Shown piece by piece: positions 8,059-17,665 of a stretch of 64,000 nt of DNA. Each line of letters starts with the position of its first letter. Within the stretch, counting starts at the first letter, position 1. The position numbers and the translations under genes were made by a program. The notes under the pieces are model-generated. The model was not told where the DNA came from. It saw nothing but the letters and a program-made list of their open reading frames with translations, and ran no database searches. The DNA comes from Parasphingorhabdus flavimaris (lineage in GTDB: Bacteria; Pseudomonadota; Alphaproteobacteria; Sphingomonadales; Sphingomonadaceae), in the NCBI RefSeq assembly GCF_013371215.1, contig NZ_JABWMH010000002.1, positions 744,001 to 808,000 on the forward strand. The letters run 5' to 3'.

Positions 8059-9441
8059 TCATTCCAGATCCGCTTTCTTGCGTGCAGCCAGTCCCAATAT
8101 TTTCAATTTTCGGTGCAGCGCTGACCGTTCCATGCCAATGAAATTAGCGGTTTTGGAGATATTCCCCGAAAAGCGCCTGATCTGGACCTTCAGATATTCC
8201 CTTTCAAAGCTCTCCCTGGCTTCTCTCAACGGCGATCCCATGAGCGAAGCAACTCCCTGGTCGAGATCATCATCATTGCCAAGAACCTCTGGTGGCAGCA
8301 TCTCGACTTCGATTTTGGAAAATTTGTCCTTCGGGGCCAATATTATCGTCCGCTCAATCACGTTGCGCAACTGTCTGACATTGCCCGGCCAGTCACAGGC
8401 CTGGAGCGCGGCCATCGCCTCATCCGAGATTTCGGGAGGATGCAGCCGCTGGTCTGCAGCAAAGCGCGCGGCATAATGTTCCACAAGCACAGGTATATCC
8501 TCGCGCCGCTGGTTCAGTGGCGGCAATATGACCGGAACGACGTTTAGCCGGTAGAACAAATCTTCCCGGAACCGCTTTTCGCGTATTTCCAATTCGAGAT
8601 CGCGCGAGGTCGCCGAGACAACCCGCACATCGACGTTCACTTTCTGGGAACCGCCGAGCCGGTTGAAGCTCTGTTCGGTGAGAACGCGTAATATCTTGCC
8701 CTGAGTATCAAGCGGCATGTCGGCGACCTCATCGATGAACAAGGTCCCTCCGTGGGCCTCTTCCATCAACCCGGTTTTTTCAATTTTTCCGTTGCGCTCG
8801 GTCCCGAATAGTTCCTCTTCGACGCTTTCCGGTGAGAGCCGTGCCGCGCTGATGGTGACAAAGGCGGCATCGGCACGCGAACTCCAATTGTGCATCAGGC
8901 GCGCAGCGACTTCCTTGCCAACGCCCGCCGGACCGGAGATGAGCAGCCTGCTGCCGGTGCCGGCCACCCTCTTCAATGTGGCTCTCACATTATTCACGGC
9001 GGTGGAATTTCCGGTCAATTCATCCGCAAAGCCCACGCGAGCCTTTAGAATTTCGTTCTCGCGACGGAGTCGCTCGGTTTCGGTCGCTCTCGCCACCAGA
9101 TGCAGAAGATGTTCGGCTTCAAATGGCTTTTCGATAAAGTCGACGGCGCCCTGGGAAATAGCCGCCACTGCCGTGTCGATATTGCCATGGCCGGAGATCA
9201 CGATGATCGGCAGTTTCGCGTCAAGTTGCTTCAACTCGCCGAGCAGCTCCAGACCATCCAGTCTCGAGCCTCTCAGCCACACGTCGAGCAGGACCAGCGA
9301 AGGCCGGCGCTCGTTTACCGCAGCCAGCGCGGCATCACTGTCAGCGGCAACCCTCGTGCTATAGCCTTCATCTTCCAAGACACCGGATATCAAGTCTCGG
9401 ATATCGGGCTCGTCGTCGACAACTAAAATATCTAACGCCAT
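8059..9441 (-). CDS. ntrX: Response regulator NtrX (AAA+ type, GAFTGA-less)
   Basis: Partner regulator of the NtrY kinase, controlling nitrogen, redox and envelope genes in alphaproteobacteria. It has 460 residues. The receiver domain (1-120) carries phospho-acceptor D53. The AAA+ domain has Walker A GPAGVGKE (170-177) and Walker B GGTLFIDEVADMP (231-243). A Fis-type HTH closes the protein (KTANFIGMERSALHRKL). The sigma-54-contacting GAFTGA loop is absent: after EEELFG (208-213) the chain runs TERNGKIEKTGLMEEAHGG. It is therefore unlikely to activate sigma-54 in the NtrC way. It lies 16 bp after ntrY. Confidence 0.95.
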   Translation of the reverse strand: MALDILVVDDEPDIRDLISGVLEDEGYSTRVAADSDAALAAVNERRPSLVLLDVWLRGSRLDGLELLGELKQLDAKLPIIVISGHGNIDTAVAAISQGAVDFIEKPFEAEHLLHLVARATETERLRRENEILKARVGFADELTGNSTAVNNVRATLKRVAGTGSRLLISGPAGVGKEVAARLMHNWSSRADAAFVTISAARLSPESVEEELFGTERNGKIEKTGLMEEAHGGTLFIDEVADMPLDTQGKILRVLTEQSFNRLGGSQKVNVDVRVVSATSRDLELEIREKRFREDLFYRLNVVPVILPPLNQRREDIPVLVEHYAARFAADQRLHPPEISDEAMAALQACDWPGNVRQLRNVIERTIILAPKDKFSKIEVEMLPPEVLGNDDDLDQGVASLMGSPLREARESFEREYLKVQIRRFSGNISKTANFIGMERSALHRKLKILGLAARKKADLE

Positions 9442-9457
9442 GCTGGACCTCTAATCC

Positions 9458-11749
9458 CTATTTCTCGATTTCTTCGATCTGACCGTGACTGCCACCCGAG
9501 CCGCTTTGCTCGCCATTGGAGGATGCTGTGCCTCCGTGAGACAATCTCGCCAGTTTTGACGGACTGAACCTGATTGTAACTTTCGTACCGCCGTCCGGTG
9601 CATCATCGAATTTCATTTCTCCGAAATGCTCCTCGACAATTTTTTTCACGATCGCCAATCCCAGTCCGGTGCCGCTGGCGCGGGTTGTCATGTAAGGCTC
9701 GACGATCCGGTCCCGTTCGATCGGCAGACCGATGCCATTGTCGATCAATTCAACGACGACCATCTGGTTTTCCATTCGGGCGGACAGCTCGATTTCACCG
9801 TTGGAAATCTGGAAATCTGCACTAGATTCGGCTTTTTGCTGAATGGCCTCCGCCGCATTTTTTATAATATTGGTCAAGGCCTGCCCCAGTTGCCGACGAT
9901 CACAAACCAGCGCTATCGGCTGATCGTCAGGGACGAAATTGAAATTCATGGTCGGATAGGCCACACCTTGCATGAACAGGGCCTGTTTCAGGATGTCATC
10001 GAGATTTTCCTCGCGAAACACGGGTTTCGGCATGCGTGCAAAGGAAGAGAATTCGTCGACAATATTCCTCAGATCTCCAACCTGACGGACAATGGTGTTT
10101 GTCAGATTGTCGAAGATCGCTCCGTCGTCCTTGATATGCGAACCGAATCTGCGCTGTAGCCGTTCTGCAGCTAATTGAATGGGCGTCAGAGGATTTTTGA
10201 TTTCATGAGCAATGCGGCGCGCTACATCCGACCACGCGGCCCGACGCTGGTCGAGCAATTGCTGGGTGATGTCCTCGAAGGTGATCACATGTCCGGTCGG
10301 GCCGCCGACAATCTTGACCGCAAGGGTCCGGATATCAGCTTCGGAGGCAAATTCGATGATGCTATTTTCGACCCCGTCCTGGATCAGTTCGGCAAATTGG
10401 GGAGCGGCCTTCCCGATATTGACGTCGAGCAGATCATCTATTGATTTCGAGAGAAGTGACTGGGCCTGCGAATTGACCAACTTGATGTCGCCCTTCTCGT
10501 CCAGACTTATGATGCCCGCGGTAACCGATTCCAGCACCGCCTCGATAAACGCCCGCCGGCTGCCCAATTGCTGATTGGCCGTAATCAGCGCGGTTGTTTG
10601 GGTTTCAAGTCGTTCGGTCATGCGGTTGAAGGCCCGGCCCAAGGTGCCGATTTCGTCGTTATCAAACGCCCCGGGCACTCGTGTAGCAAGATCGCCTTCG
10701 GTGACCCTTTTTGCTGCGTGCACCAGGTCGCTGACCGGCTTTACCATCCGGTCTGCAACGACCAATGCAATCCACAGCACCAGACCCACGATGAGCAGGG
10801 AAATAACGAACAGCGCGATATTGAACTGCAATTGCAGGCTTCGCGATCGAGAGAAAAGCTCTTCATAATCTGCCAGCACCGATTGCGCTCTTTCCCACTG
10901 GCTCAACGCAAGCATATCCGAATCCCTAGCTGCATAAAGGAATATCCGGGACTCCAGGTCGAGCGCGGTGACAGCTTCGATCTTGTCCGGGCGAGCGGTC
11001 ACGACATAGCTTTTTCCCGCCTCAAGCTGCTTGAGCACTGCGTCTGTGATCTTGGGATTCTGGTCTCCATCGTCCGGATCAACAGCGGCAGCGGTCCGTG
11101 CGACTCCATCCTCGCCATATTCGATAATGGCGGATTCATTGAGTTTTCGGGACAATACCTGGAAGACATAGCCTTCCGCAAATTCCGGACTTTCTAGATC
11201 CGCCTGCTGCAAATAATTGCGCAAATCAATGGCCATCGTCGTCGTCTCGGCGCCGATCTCCTGCTGATTCTGCTCGTAATATCCGCGTGCGAGATCATTG
11301 GCGTTTTCCAGCATGCCTCTGGCGCGATCCGAAAACCAGAATTCGACTCCATATTGAAACAGCAGCGAGGCAAAAATAACCACCAGCAGCATCGGGATAC
11401 TTGCGACCAGAGAGAATAAGGCAACCAGCCTGACATGCAGCCTGCCTTTGCTTCCGATAGAGCTTTTTGCAGCCCTCCCCTTTGCAATCCTTCGTCCGAA
11501 CAGCACCAGCAAGGTCATCGCCGGGATCAGGTTCGCCACCAGCAAAGCTGCTGTCAAAGGCGGCGAGATGAAATCGGTCTGGTCTGATTGTCGACTCAGT
11601 AGCAAATAGGTGCCGACCATGATTACGGCGAACAGCAGCAAGACAATCCATTCGACCCGCTTCATCACGGTTTCGCGCTCCACCATGAGCGAGAGCCGCC
11701 GCAGCCAGTAGGCCGCGCGTTTCTCCTGAGATTGGTTTGAAACCGTCAT
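9458..11749 (-). CDS. ntrY: Sensor histidine kinase NtrY
   Basis: Membrane kinase for NtrX, 763 residues from the ATG at 11749 (a GTG 39 bp upstream is less likely). Membrane helices lie near residues 33-51, 65-85, 107-132 and 308-331, with a periplasmic region of about 170 residues between the last two. They are followed by a HAMP domain (about 332-385), a PAS domain (about 400-500), the HisKA box RRIAHEIKNPLTPIQLA with H515, and a HATPase domain with GTGLGLAIVKKI. The C-terminal tail is Gly/Ser-rich (GTASSNGEQSGSGGSHG). It follows ntrC after a gap of about 95 bp and precedes ntrX, the classic ntrBC-ntrYX order. Confidence 0.95.
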   Translation of the reverse strand: MTVSNQSQEKRAAYWLRRLSLMVERETVMKRVEWIVLLLFAVIMVGTYLLLSRQSDQTDFISPPLTAALLVANLIPAMTLLVLFGRRIAKGRAAKSSIGSKGRLHVRLVALFSLVASIPMLLVVIFASLLFQYGVEFWFSDRARGMLENANDLARGYYEQNQQEIGAETTTMAIDLRNYLQQADLESPEFAEGYVFQVLSRKLNESAIIEYGEDGVARTAAAVDPDDGDQNPKITDAVLKQLEAGKSYVVTARPDKIEAVTALDLESRIFLYAARDSDMLALSQWERAQSVLADYEELFSRSRSLQLQFNIALFVISLLIVGLVLWIALVVADRMVKPVSDLVHAAKRVTEGDLATRVPGAFDNDEIGTLGRAFNRMTERLETQTTALITANQQLGSRRAFIEAVLESVTAGIISLDEKGDIKLVNSQAQSLLSKSIDDLLDVNIGKAAPQFAELIQDGVENSIIEFASEADIRTLAVKIVGGPTGHVITFEDITQQLLDQRRAAWSDVARRIAHEIKNPLTPIQLAAERLQRRFGSHIKDDGAIFDNLTNTIVRQVGDLRNIVDEFSSFARMPKPVFREENLDDILKQALFMQGVAYPTMNFNFVPDDQPIALVCDRRQLGQALTNIIKNAAEAIQQKAESSADFQISNGEIELSARMENQMVVVELIDNGIGLPIERDRIVEPYMTTRASGTGLGLAIVKKIVEEHFGEMKFDDAPDGGTKVTIRFSPSKLARLSHGGTASSNGEQSGSGGSHGQIEEIEK

Positions 11750-11844
11750 TGTGCTTTCAATACAACAGTTTCGTTGCAGGAAAAGCACTTATATTGCAAA
11801 AATATCACGACTCGACGAGTGGCACGGTCACTTCATCGTAGCAT

Positions 11845-13260
11845 CTATTTCGACTGGCTTGGATCGATCTGATATTCGTTGAGTTTTTTGCGCAATGTGT
11901 TCCGGTTGATACCAAGGATTTTCGCTGCCTTGATCTGGTTGCCATGGGCGTGATGCATCATCTCCGTAAGCAATGGCTTTTCGAATTTTTCCAGCGCCTT
12001 TGCGTAGAGATTCTCTTTTTCGGCACCAGCCATCAATTCCAGCACAATCGATTTGACATGGCCTTCAAACTCCAGCCCCTCGGACTCAACCCGATCCTCT
12101 CCGCGCTCGGCGGCAAGAATCTGACGGATTGAATCTTCCGACAGCGTGTCCTCTCGACCGGTTACTACCAGACGGTAGATCACATTTTTGAGTTCACGGA
12201 CGTTGCCCCGCCAATAATGATGGCAGAGCAGGTTCATCCCTTCCTGCGAGATCTGCTTGTGAGGGAGCCCCTCGGTCACAGCGAGCTTGAGGAAATGGGT
12301 CGCCAGAGCCGGAATGTCGCTGGCTCGCTCCCGGAGAGGTGGCAGCTCGATCGGCACGACGTTGATCCGGTAATATAAGTCCTCCCGAAACTTGCCCTGC
12401 TCGATCAGTTCCAGAAAATTATGATTGGTCGCGGCAATGATCCGGACGTCCAGCTTGACCAGCCCCTTGCCGCCCACTCGATTGATTTCACCCGACTGAA
12501 GCGCCCGCAAAAGACGGGTTTGTGCGTGCATCGGCATATCGCCGATTTCGTCCAGGAAAAGGGTCCCGCCCTGCGCTTGCTCGAACTTGCCGGAAGCACT
12601 GGCAACGGCGCCGGTAAAAGCACCTTTTTCATGGCCGAATAATTCAGCCTCAATCAGATCGGATGGAATCGCTGCCATATTTACCGCGATGAAAGGCCCT
12701 GATTTTCTGTGTCCGAGGCCATGGATCGCTTCCGCGACCAGTTCCTTGCCGGTACCGGATTCTCCCAATACGAGAACCGAAAGATCATTTTTCAACAGCC
12801 GCGCGATCATACGGTATACTTCCTGCATCGCAGCGCTGCGACCAACGAGCGGCAGGCTTTCTTCATCCATCGACGCGGCGATCGGCTGGATGTTTTTCGG
12901 CTTCAATGCCTGACCCACGACTTCTACCAGCTCATCGAGGTCGAATGGCTTGGGCAGATATTCGAATGCCCCGGTTTCCGAAGCCCGCACTGCGGTGTTG
13001 AGCGTATTCTGGGCCGAGATGATAATGATCGGAATATCCGGATGACTGGCTTTCACCGTATCCAGAGAGGAAATCCCGTCGCCCTCGCCCAGACCGACGT
13101 CGGTCAGCAACAGATCATAGCTGCTGCTGGCCATCAAAGCGTCGCGTTCAGCAATTGATTTGCAGCTTTCGACCTCATAGCCGTCCGCGCGGAGTGCGGT
13201 GATGATAACATGGCTGACGGACAAATCGTCTTCAACCAATATGATTTTTTCGTTCGCCAT
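11845..13260 (-). CDS. ntrC: Nitrogen regulator NtrC (sigma-54 activator)
   Basis: Enhancer-binding response regulator that switches on nitrogen assimilation genes with sigma-54 RNA polymerase. In 471 residues it has a receiver domain with D54, an AAA+ domain with Walker A GESGTGKE (166-173), the intact sigma-54 contact loop GAFTGA (213-218), GGTLFLDEIGDMP as Walker B, and a C-terminal Fis-type HTH (IKAAKILGINRNTLRKKL). The gene starts 14 bp after ntrB. The contrast with the NtrX encoded next door, which lacks GAFTGA, is clear. Confidence 0.97.
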   Translation of the reverse strand: MANEKIILVEDDLSVSHVIITALRADGYEVESCKSIAERDALMASSSYDLLLTDVGLGEGDGISSLDTVKASHPDIPIIIISAQNTLNTAVRASETGAFEYLPKPFDLDELVEVVGQALKPKNIQPIAASMDEESLPLVGRSAAMQEVYRMIARLLKNDLSVLVLGESGTGKELVAEAIHGLGHRKSGPFIAVNMAAIPSDLIEAELFGHEKGAFTGAVASASGKFEQAQGGTLFLDEIGDMPMHAQTRLLRALQSGEINRVGGKGLVKLDVRIIAATNHNFLELIEQGKFREDLYYRINVVPIELPPLRERASDIPALATHFLKLAVTEGLPHKQISQEGMNLLCHHYWRGNVRELKNVIYRLVVTGREDTLSEDSIRQILAAERGEDRVESEGLEFEGHVKSIVLELMAGAEKENLYAKALEKFEKPLLTEMMHHAHGNQIKAAKILGINRNTLRKKLNEYQIDPSQSK

Positions 13261-13274
13261 AAATTATCCTGACG

Positions 13275-14348
13275 TCAGTTTTTCGGAGCAACGGGAAGAA
13301 ACAGGGTGAATCTGCTCATCTCGTGCTGGTTCTCGCGATCATAGCGGATTCGTCCGTTCATATCGCGCATGAGCTTCTTCACCAGAGCGAGACCAAGCCC
13401 CTGCCCTTCCTTCTTGGTCGAGACGAAGGCCGAGAATATTTCCCGCTCGAGTTCCGGCGGGACACCGGGCCCGTTGTCACACACCATGATCTGAATGGGC
13501 AAACGAATAGCCTCGTTTTCGCCTTGCGCGGACAAAGAGGCGCCAAAACTGTATCGCGTGACGATCCGGATCTCCGGATTGGCCAGATGTTTTGTGGCGT
13601 CGACGGCATTGGCAAGCAGATTGGTCAGAACCTGCATCATGGCATCCGGGTCAACCAGCGCATCGGGAAGAGATGGATCAAACTTGTCCTGGATCTTTAC
13701 CACTTGCCCGGTAGCCGCCTCGATCGACCGCCGCGCACGGTCTATCAGCGTATGGATGTTGACCGCTTGCGTCTGCGCCGGCTGATTGGACGACAGGGTC
13801 TGCATCCGGTTGAGCAAATTGACCACCCGCTCGACTTCCCCAATAATCATCTGGGTCAGGGTTTTCTGGGTCTGATTCATCTGGCGATCCAGAAGTTGAG
13901 CGGCGCCTCTTATTGCAGCCAGTGGATTTTTAATTTCGTGACTCAGGATGTCCGGAGCCCGGATCGCCAGATTTGACGGATCGTGATTTTCACTCTCGAG
14001 AATAGGGCCATCCTGCGGCATCAGCGCCAGTGAGATCAACCGCCAGTCAGACCCGGATGCGAGAGGATGAATATCAAAGTCGACGATCCCCAACTTGCGT
14101 TCATCGCTTGAGACCATCACGCCGCGCGCAGTGAGACTCGTGTCCGGCGCGATCAAGGCCGCATTGAGCCTCGGGTCCGAGAATTGCAGAGCGTCATCTA
14201 CCTTGCGGCCGATCAGATGCTTGGCACTGGTTCCGAACAACGCTTCACCGGCTGGATTGATCCGGGTGATCAGATCACCGGAATCCACCACCATGATAGC
14301 ATAGTTGAGCCCGGCCAGAATTTGTTCTCCGGACGGACGATCAATCAT
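13275..14348 (-). CDS. ntrB: Nitrogen sensor kinase NtrB
   Basis: Cytoplasmic kinase/phosphatase for NtrC, controlled in the family by PII protein. It has 357 residues when started at the ATG at 14348, which overlaps the dusB stop (TGATG). A PAS domain covers about residues 10-110, the HisKA box LSHEIKNPLAAIRGAAQ carries H137, and the HATPase region shows VCDNGPGVPPE and GQGLGLALVKKL. No membrane segments are seen. A longer upstream reading frame exists inside dusB but would give an unnatural N-terminus. Confidence 0.95.
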   Translation of the reverse strand: MIDRPSGEQILAGLNYAIMVVDSGDLITRINPAGEALFGTSAKHLIGRKVDDALQFSDPRLNAALIAPDTSLTARGVMVSSDERKLGIVDFDIHPLASGSDWRLISLALMPQDGPILESENHDPSNLAIRAPDILSHEIKNPLAAIRGAAQLLDRQMNQTQKTLTQMIIGEVERVVNLLNRMQTLSSNQPAQTQAVNIHTLIDRARRSIEAATGQVVKIQDKFDPSLPDALVDPDAMMQVLTNLLANAVDATKHLANPEIRIVTRYSFGASLSAQGENEAIRLPIQIMVCDNGPGVPPELEREIFSAFVSTKKEGQGLGLALVKKLMRDMNGRIRYDRENQHEMSRFTLFLPVAPKN

Positions 14349-15343
14349 CAGGCTGCCGCTTTGTTCAACCAGGGAGTATAAAATTCCTCGAGCATCTTCA
14401 GCACGGTATGAGGGTTTGCTTCCTTGTTTGCCTGATTCCGGAATTCCGCCGAGCCGGTCAATCCCTTGGTATACCAACCGATATGTTTTCGTGCGACCTT
14501 GGCGCCTACTTCTTCGCCGTAAAGCTCCAACATGTCGCGATAATGTTCATCCAGGATCGCATATTGGGTCGAAATATCGGGATCCGCTATCATCTCACCC
14601 GTCTTGAACCAGTGCATGAACTGGCCCAATAGCCAGGGCTTGCCATAGGCGCCGCGACCGATCATCACCCCGTCCGCGCCGCTCTGTTCGAGCGCGGCCT
14701 GACCGTCTTCGATCGTGCAGATATCGCCATTGACGATGACCGGCAGGGATACCGCCTGCTTGACCTTGCTGACAAACGCCCAGTCGGCGCTGTCGCGATA
14801 CATCTGGCACCGGGTCCGTCCGTGCACCACGATCATTTTGGCGCCGAGATCTTCCGCAATATGGGCCAGTTCCGGGGCGTTCAGGCTCTGGTGATCCCAG
14901 CCCATCCGCATTTTTACCGTTACCGGCACGTCGACCGCCTCGACCGTCGCCTTGATCAGCGATGCCGCCAGTGGAAGATCGCGCATCAAGGCAGAGCCGG
15001 CATCGCCGTTGACCACCTTTTTTACGGGGCATCCCATGTTGATGTCGATAATCTGGGCACCTCGATCCGCATTGAGCCTTGCAGCATCGGCCATTACCCC
15101 AGGATCACAACCAGCCAGTTGCATCGAAACCGGTTCCTCGGTCGGATCCCAGGCGCATTTCTGCAAGGATTGGCGGGTTTCCCGGATCATTGCCTGGCTG
15201 GCGATCATTTCGGTCACATTGAGTCCGGAGCCAAAGCGGCGGACCAGCTTGCGAAAGGGCAAATCGGTGACGCCGGTCATCGGCGCCAGAATTACCGGGC
15301 ATTCTATTTTGATATTGCCTATCGAGATCGGGAGAAGTTTCAT
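14348..15343 (-). CDS. dusB: tRNA-dihydrouridine synthase DusB
   Basis: FMN-dependent enzyme that reduces uridine to dihydrouridine in the tRNA D-loop. It has 331 residues in a TIM barrel plus a helical tRNA-binding tail. Motifs are [14 protein letters not shown] near the start (FMN-binding and substrate site), [10 protein letters not shown] with the catalytic C105, [10 protein letters not shown], and [12 protein letters not shown] followed by [14 protein letters not shown] for the phosphate site. It heads the ntr block, as in many alphaproteobacteria where this gene was first called nifR3. It is divergent from ispDF, with a gap of about 90 bp that must hold both promoters. Confidence 0.95.
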   Translation of the reverse strand: MKLLPISIGNIKIECPVILAPMTGVTDLPFRKLVRRFGSGLNVTEMIASQAMIRETRQSLQKCAWDPTEEPVSMQLAGCDPGVMADAARLNADRGAQIIDINMGCPVKKVVNGDAGSALMRDLPLAASLIKATVEAVDVPVTVKMRMGWDHQSLNAPELAHIAEDLGAKMIVVHGRTRCQMYRDSADWAFVSKVKQAVSLPVIVNGDICTIEDGQAALEQSGADGVMIGRGAYGKPWLLGQFMHWFKTGEMIADPDISTQYAILDEHYRDMLELYGEEVGAKVARKHIGWYTKGLTGSAEFRNQANKEANPHTVLKMLEEFYTPWLNKAAA

Positions 15344-15435
15344 CAGCGCTGCCTAAAATTTAAGCACCCCTTATAGTCAAATCTATTTTGAGGCAAGAAT
15401 TGCTTCGGGCGAATTCAGCGAGTAGATCGCGATCC

Positions 15436-16611
15436 ATGGTCGAAGCCAGAGATCCTTCCGAGAGAACCCATGCGCTGATCGTGGCAGCCGGAGTCGGTGC
15501 GCGGGCTGGACTGGACCTTCCCAAGCAATTTGCACTGATCAACGGCAAGCCCGTGGTCCGCCATAGCGTCGAACGGTTCTTGTCCCACCCCGCCATCGAC
15601 GACGTCTGGATTGTGGTCGGCCAAGGTCAGCAAGAGCAGCTTGACGAGGCCCTTGCCCCTATATCCGGCTATAGCGTCGTTATCGGCGGGGCAACGCGTC
15701 AGCAGTCGGTATATAATGGCCTGAAGGCCATCCGCGCCGGCGGTGGCGCCAAAAATATTCTCGTACACGACGCAGCACGGCCGTTTATTCCTGATCGGGT
15801 GATTGATGACCTGCTTGGTCGCCTCATGAGTGAACCTTCGGCAATCCCCATATTACCCAGTGTTGATACGATGGTGCAATTGGCTGACGAGCAACTGGAC
15901 CGGACTGTCGATCGCAACAGCTTGTGGCGCGTTCAAACACCGCAAGCCTTTGACTTTGCAAAGCTCATGGCTGCGCACGACCGGTTTGCCGCCGATCAGA
16001 ATGCAAGCGATGATGCACAAATTTTCAAAGCGGCAGGTCATGTGGTTACGGTGGTGGATGGTGACGAGTGCTTGAAGAAATACACTTTGCCGGCGGATTT
16101 CAACGGCGACAGGAGGCAGGATATGCGCCAGACACGTACCGGAATGGGTTATGATGTGCACCGCCTGGCCAGCGGCGAGGATCTGTGGCTGGGTGGAGTC
16201 AAAATCGATCACGACAAGGGCCTCGTCGGGCATAGTGATGCCGATGTTTTACTGCACGCACTGTGCGATGCCTTGCTCGGCGCGGTGGCCGCCGGAGATA
16301 TTGGTGATCATTTCCCACCGTCGGACCCGCAATGGCGCGGCGCAGATTCCACCAGATTCGTCAAACATGCCGCTTCGCTCATCGCGCAGAAAGGTGGCAT
16401 CATTCATAATGTAGATATGACGGTTATCTGCGAAGCCCCCAAGATCAAACCTCATCGCGAAACGATCCGGCGGAATGTTGCAGAAATATTGTCGATCGGG
16501 ATCGACCGGGTCAGCATAAAGGCGACCACCACCGAGCGGCTGGGCTTTACCGGTCGTGAAGAAGGGATAGCCGCACAGGCAATCGCGACGATATCATTGG
16601 AGGAAAATTGA
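15436..16611 (+). CDS. ispDF: Bifunctional IspDF (MEP cytidylyltransferase / MECDP synthase)
   Basis: Catalyses two non-consecutive steps of the MEP isoprenoid pathway: CDP-ME formation (IspD) and cyclisation to MEcPP (IspF). In 391 residues the IspD half (about 10-228) shows LIVAAGVGARAGLDLPKQF and VHDAARPFI. The IspF half begins at about 236 with GMGYDVHRL (metal ligands D240, H242), then VGHSDADVLLHALCDALLGA and a late TTTERLGFTGR. The ATG at 15436 is chosen because IspD starts directly after it; an earlier TTG frame at 15388 adds 16 unlikely residues. Fused IspDF is typical of alphaproteobacteria. The next gene's ATG overlaps the stop. Confidence 0.96.
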   Translation: MVEARDPSERTHALIVAAGVGARAGLDLPKQFALINGKPVVRHSVERFLSHPAIDDVWIVVGQGQQEQLDEALAPISGYSVVIGGATRQQSVYNGLKAIRAGGGAKNILVHDAARPFIPDRVIDDLLGRLMSEPSAIPILPSVDTMVQLADEQLDRTVDRNSLWRVQTPQAFDFAKLMAAHDRFAADQNASDDAQIFKAAGHVVTVVDGDECLKKYTLPADFNGDRRQDMRQTRTGMGYDVHRLASGEDLWLGGVKIDHDKGLVGHSDADVLLHALCDALLGAVAAGDIGDHFPPSDPQWRGADSTRFVKHAASLIAQKGGIIHNVDMTVICEAPKIKPHRETIRRNVAEILSIGIDRVSIKATTTERLGFTGREEGIAAQAIATISLEEN

Positions 16612-17129
16612 TGCACAAGAAACTAATCGCTGGGCTGGCACTGGCAGGCCTCTCCCAATCGGTATCCGCGCAAACCGCGCCAATGCCCAAATGCGTCAGC
16701 GTTACGCAGGCCGAGGCGTTGGTAACATATCTTTTGCCAACCGCAGTACAAGCCAGTCGCAACAAATGCGCAGCAACCCTCCCTGCGACAACGCCCTTGT
16801 TGAAGGAAAACTCCGAACAGCTGGCGAAATATCGTGCTGCCTCCGAGGCCGCCTGGCCGCAAGCGAAGAGCGCGGTTGCGGTGCTGGCGGGCGAAAAGCT
16901 TCCGTCCGAAATAGACGACACGCTGTTGCGACCGATTACCGATGCGATGTTTTCCAGCCTTATCGGCGAAGAAATCAAACCGAAGGACTGCGATTTGATT
17001 GCAAAGATTTATCATGATCTGGAGCCGATGCCTTCGTCAAATCTGGCGAGTCTCGCGATTTCGATCGTGCAAGCGGCTACCAAAGACGACAAGAAGCAGG
17101 ATATTCCCATTTGCAAAGCACCGGCATGA
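16611..17129 (+). CDS. Secreted or periplasmic protein of unknown function
   Basis: I do not recognise this 172-residue protein. It starts at an ATG overlapping the ispDF stop, with AGGAAAA just upstream. Residues 1-21 form a signal peptide (KK, hydrophobic LIAGLALAGLSQSV, then SAQ), so the mature protein is probably periplasmic. It contains four cysteines in the mature part (near residues 28, 50, 128 and 168), which could form two disulfides. It is mainly helical in appearance, without catalytic motifs that I can name. Coupling to ispDF suggests cotranscription but not a shared function. Confidence 0.75.
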   Translation: MHKKLIAGLALAGLSQSVSAQTAPMPKCVSVTQAEALVTYLLPTAVQASRNKCAATLPATTPLLKENSEQLAKYRAASEAAWPQAKSAVAVLAGEKLPSEIDDTLLRPITDAMFSSLIGEEIKPKDCDLIAKIYHDLEPMPSSNLASLAISIVQAATKDDKKQDIPICKAPA

Positions 17130-17149
17130 TGGTCTAACGGCGCCGGTCT

Positions 17150-17665
17150 ATGGAAAACCTTCTCCCCACCGAGCTCGTCGTCCTGGCGACAACCGTCATC
17201 GAGAAGAATCGCGCCGCCGGGCGACGGATCACGGTTGCAGAAAGCTGCACCGGAGGTCTGGTTGCCGCCGCTCTCACCGAAGTCCCCGGCAGCAGCGACG
17301 TGTTCGACTGCGGTTTCAACACCTATTCCAACGATGCAAAGCAGAAGATGCTCGGCGTGAGCAGCGACCTTCTGGAAACCTTCGGCGCCGTTTCAATCGC
17401 GGTGGCATGGGAAATGGCGCAGGGCGCGCTCAAGCATTCCGACTGTGACGTTGCCGTTGCTATTACCGGAGTCGCAGGCCCTGGCGGTGGTACCGAGAAA
17501 AAACCGGTTGGCACGGTGGTCTTCGCCAAGGCTGAAAAAGGCCGGGATACGGACGACGTGATCGCCGACCGGAAAAATTTTGGCGATGACAAGAGCCGCG
17601 CCGATATCCGGCTTCAGGCGGTGCTGGTGGCGCTTGAACTGCTATTGCCCGACGACAAGGAATAG
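17150..17665 (+). CDS. CinA-family nicotinamide-nucleotide amidohydrolase
   Basis: 171-residue single-domain protein matching the C-terminal (PncC) domain of CinA, which deamidates NMN to NaMN in NAD recycling. Visible family marks are VAESCTGGLVAAALTEVPGSS near residues 26-46, the GAVS block, and AITGVAGPGGGTEKKPVGTV. The N-terminal molybdopterin-binding-like domain of full CinA is absent, as in E. coli YgaD/PncC. Its 3' end overlaps the convergent COQ10-like gene by 52 bp. Confidence 0.9.
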   Translation: MENLLPTELVVLATTVIEKNRAAGRRITVAESCTGGLVAAALTEVPGSSDVFDCGFNTYSNDAKQKMLGVSSDLLETFGAVSIAVAWEMAQGALKHSDCDVAVAITGVAGPGGGTEKKPVGTVVFAKAEKGRDTDDVIADRKNFGDDKSRADIRLQAVLVALELLLPDDKE

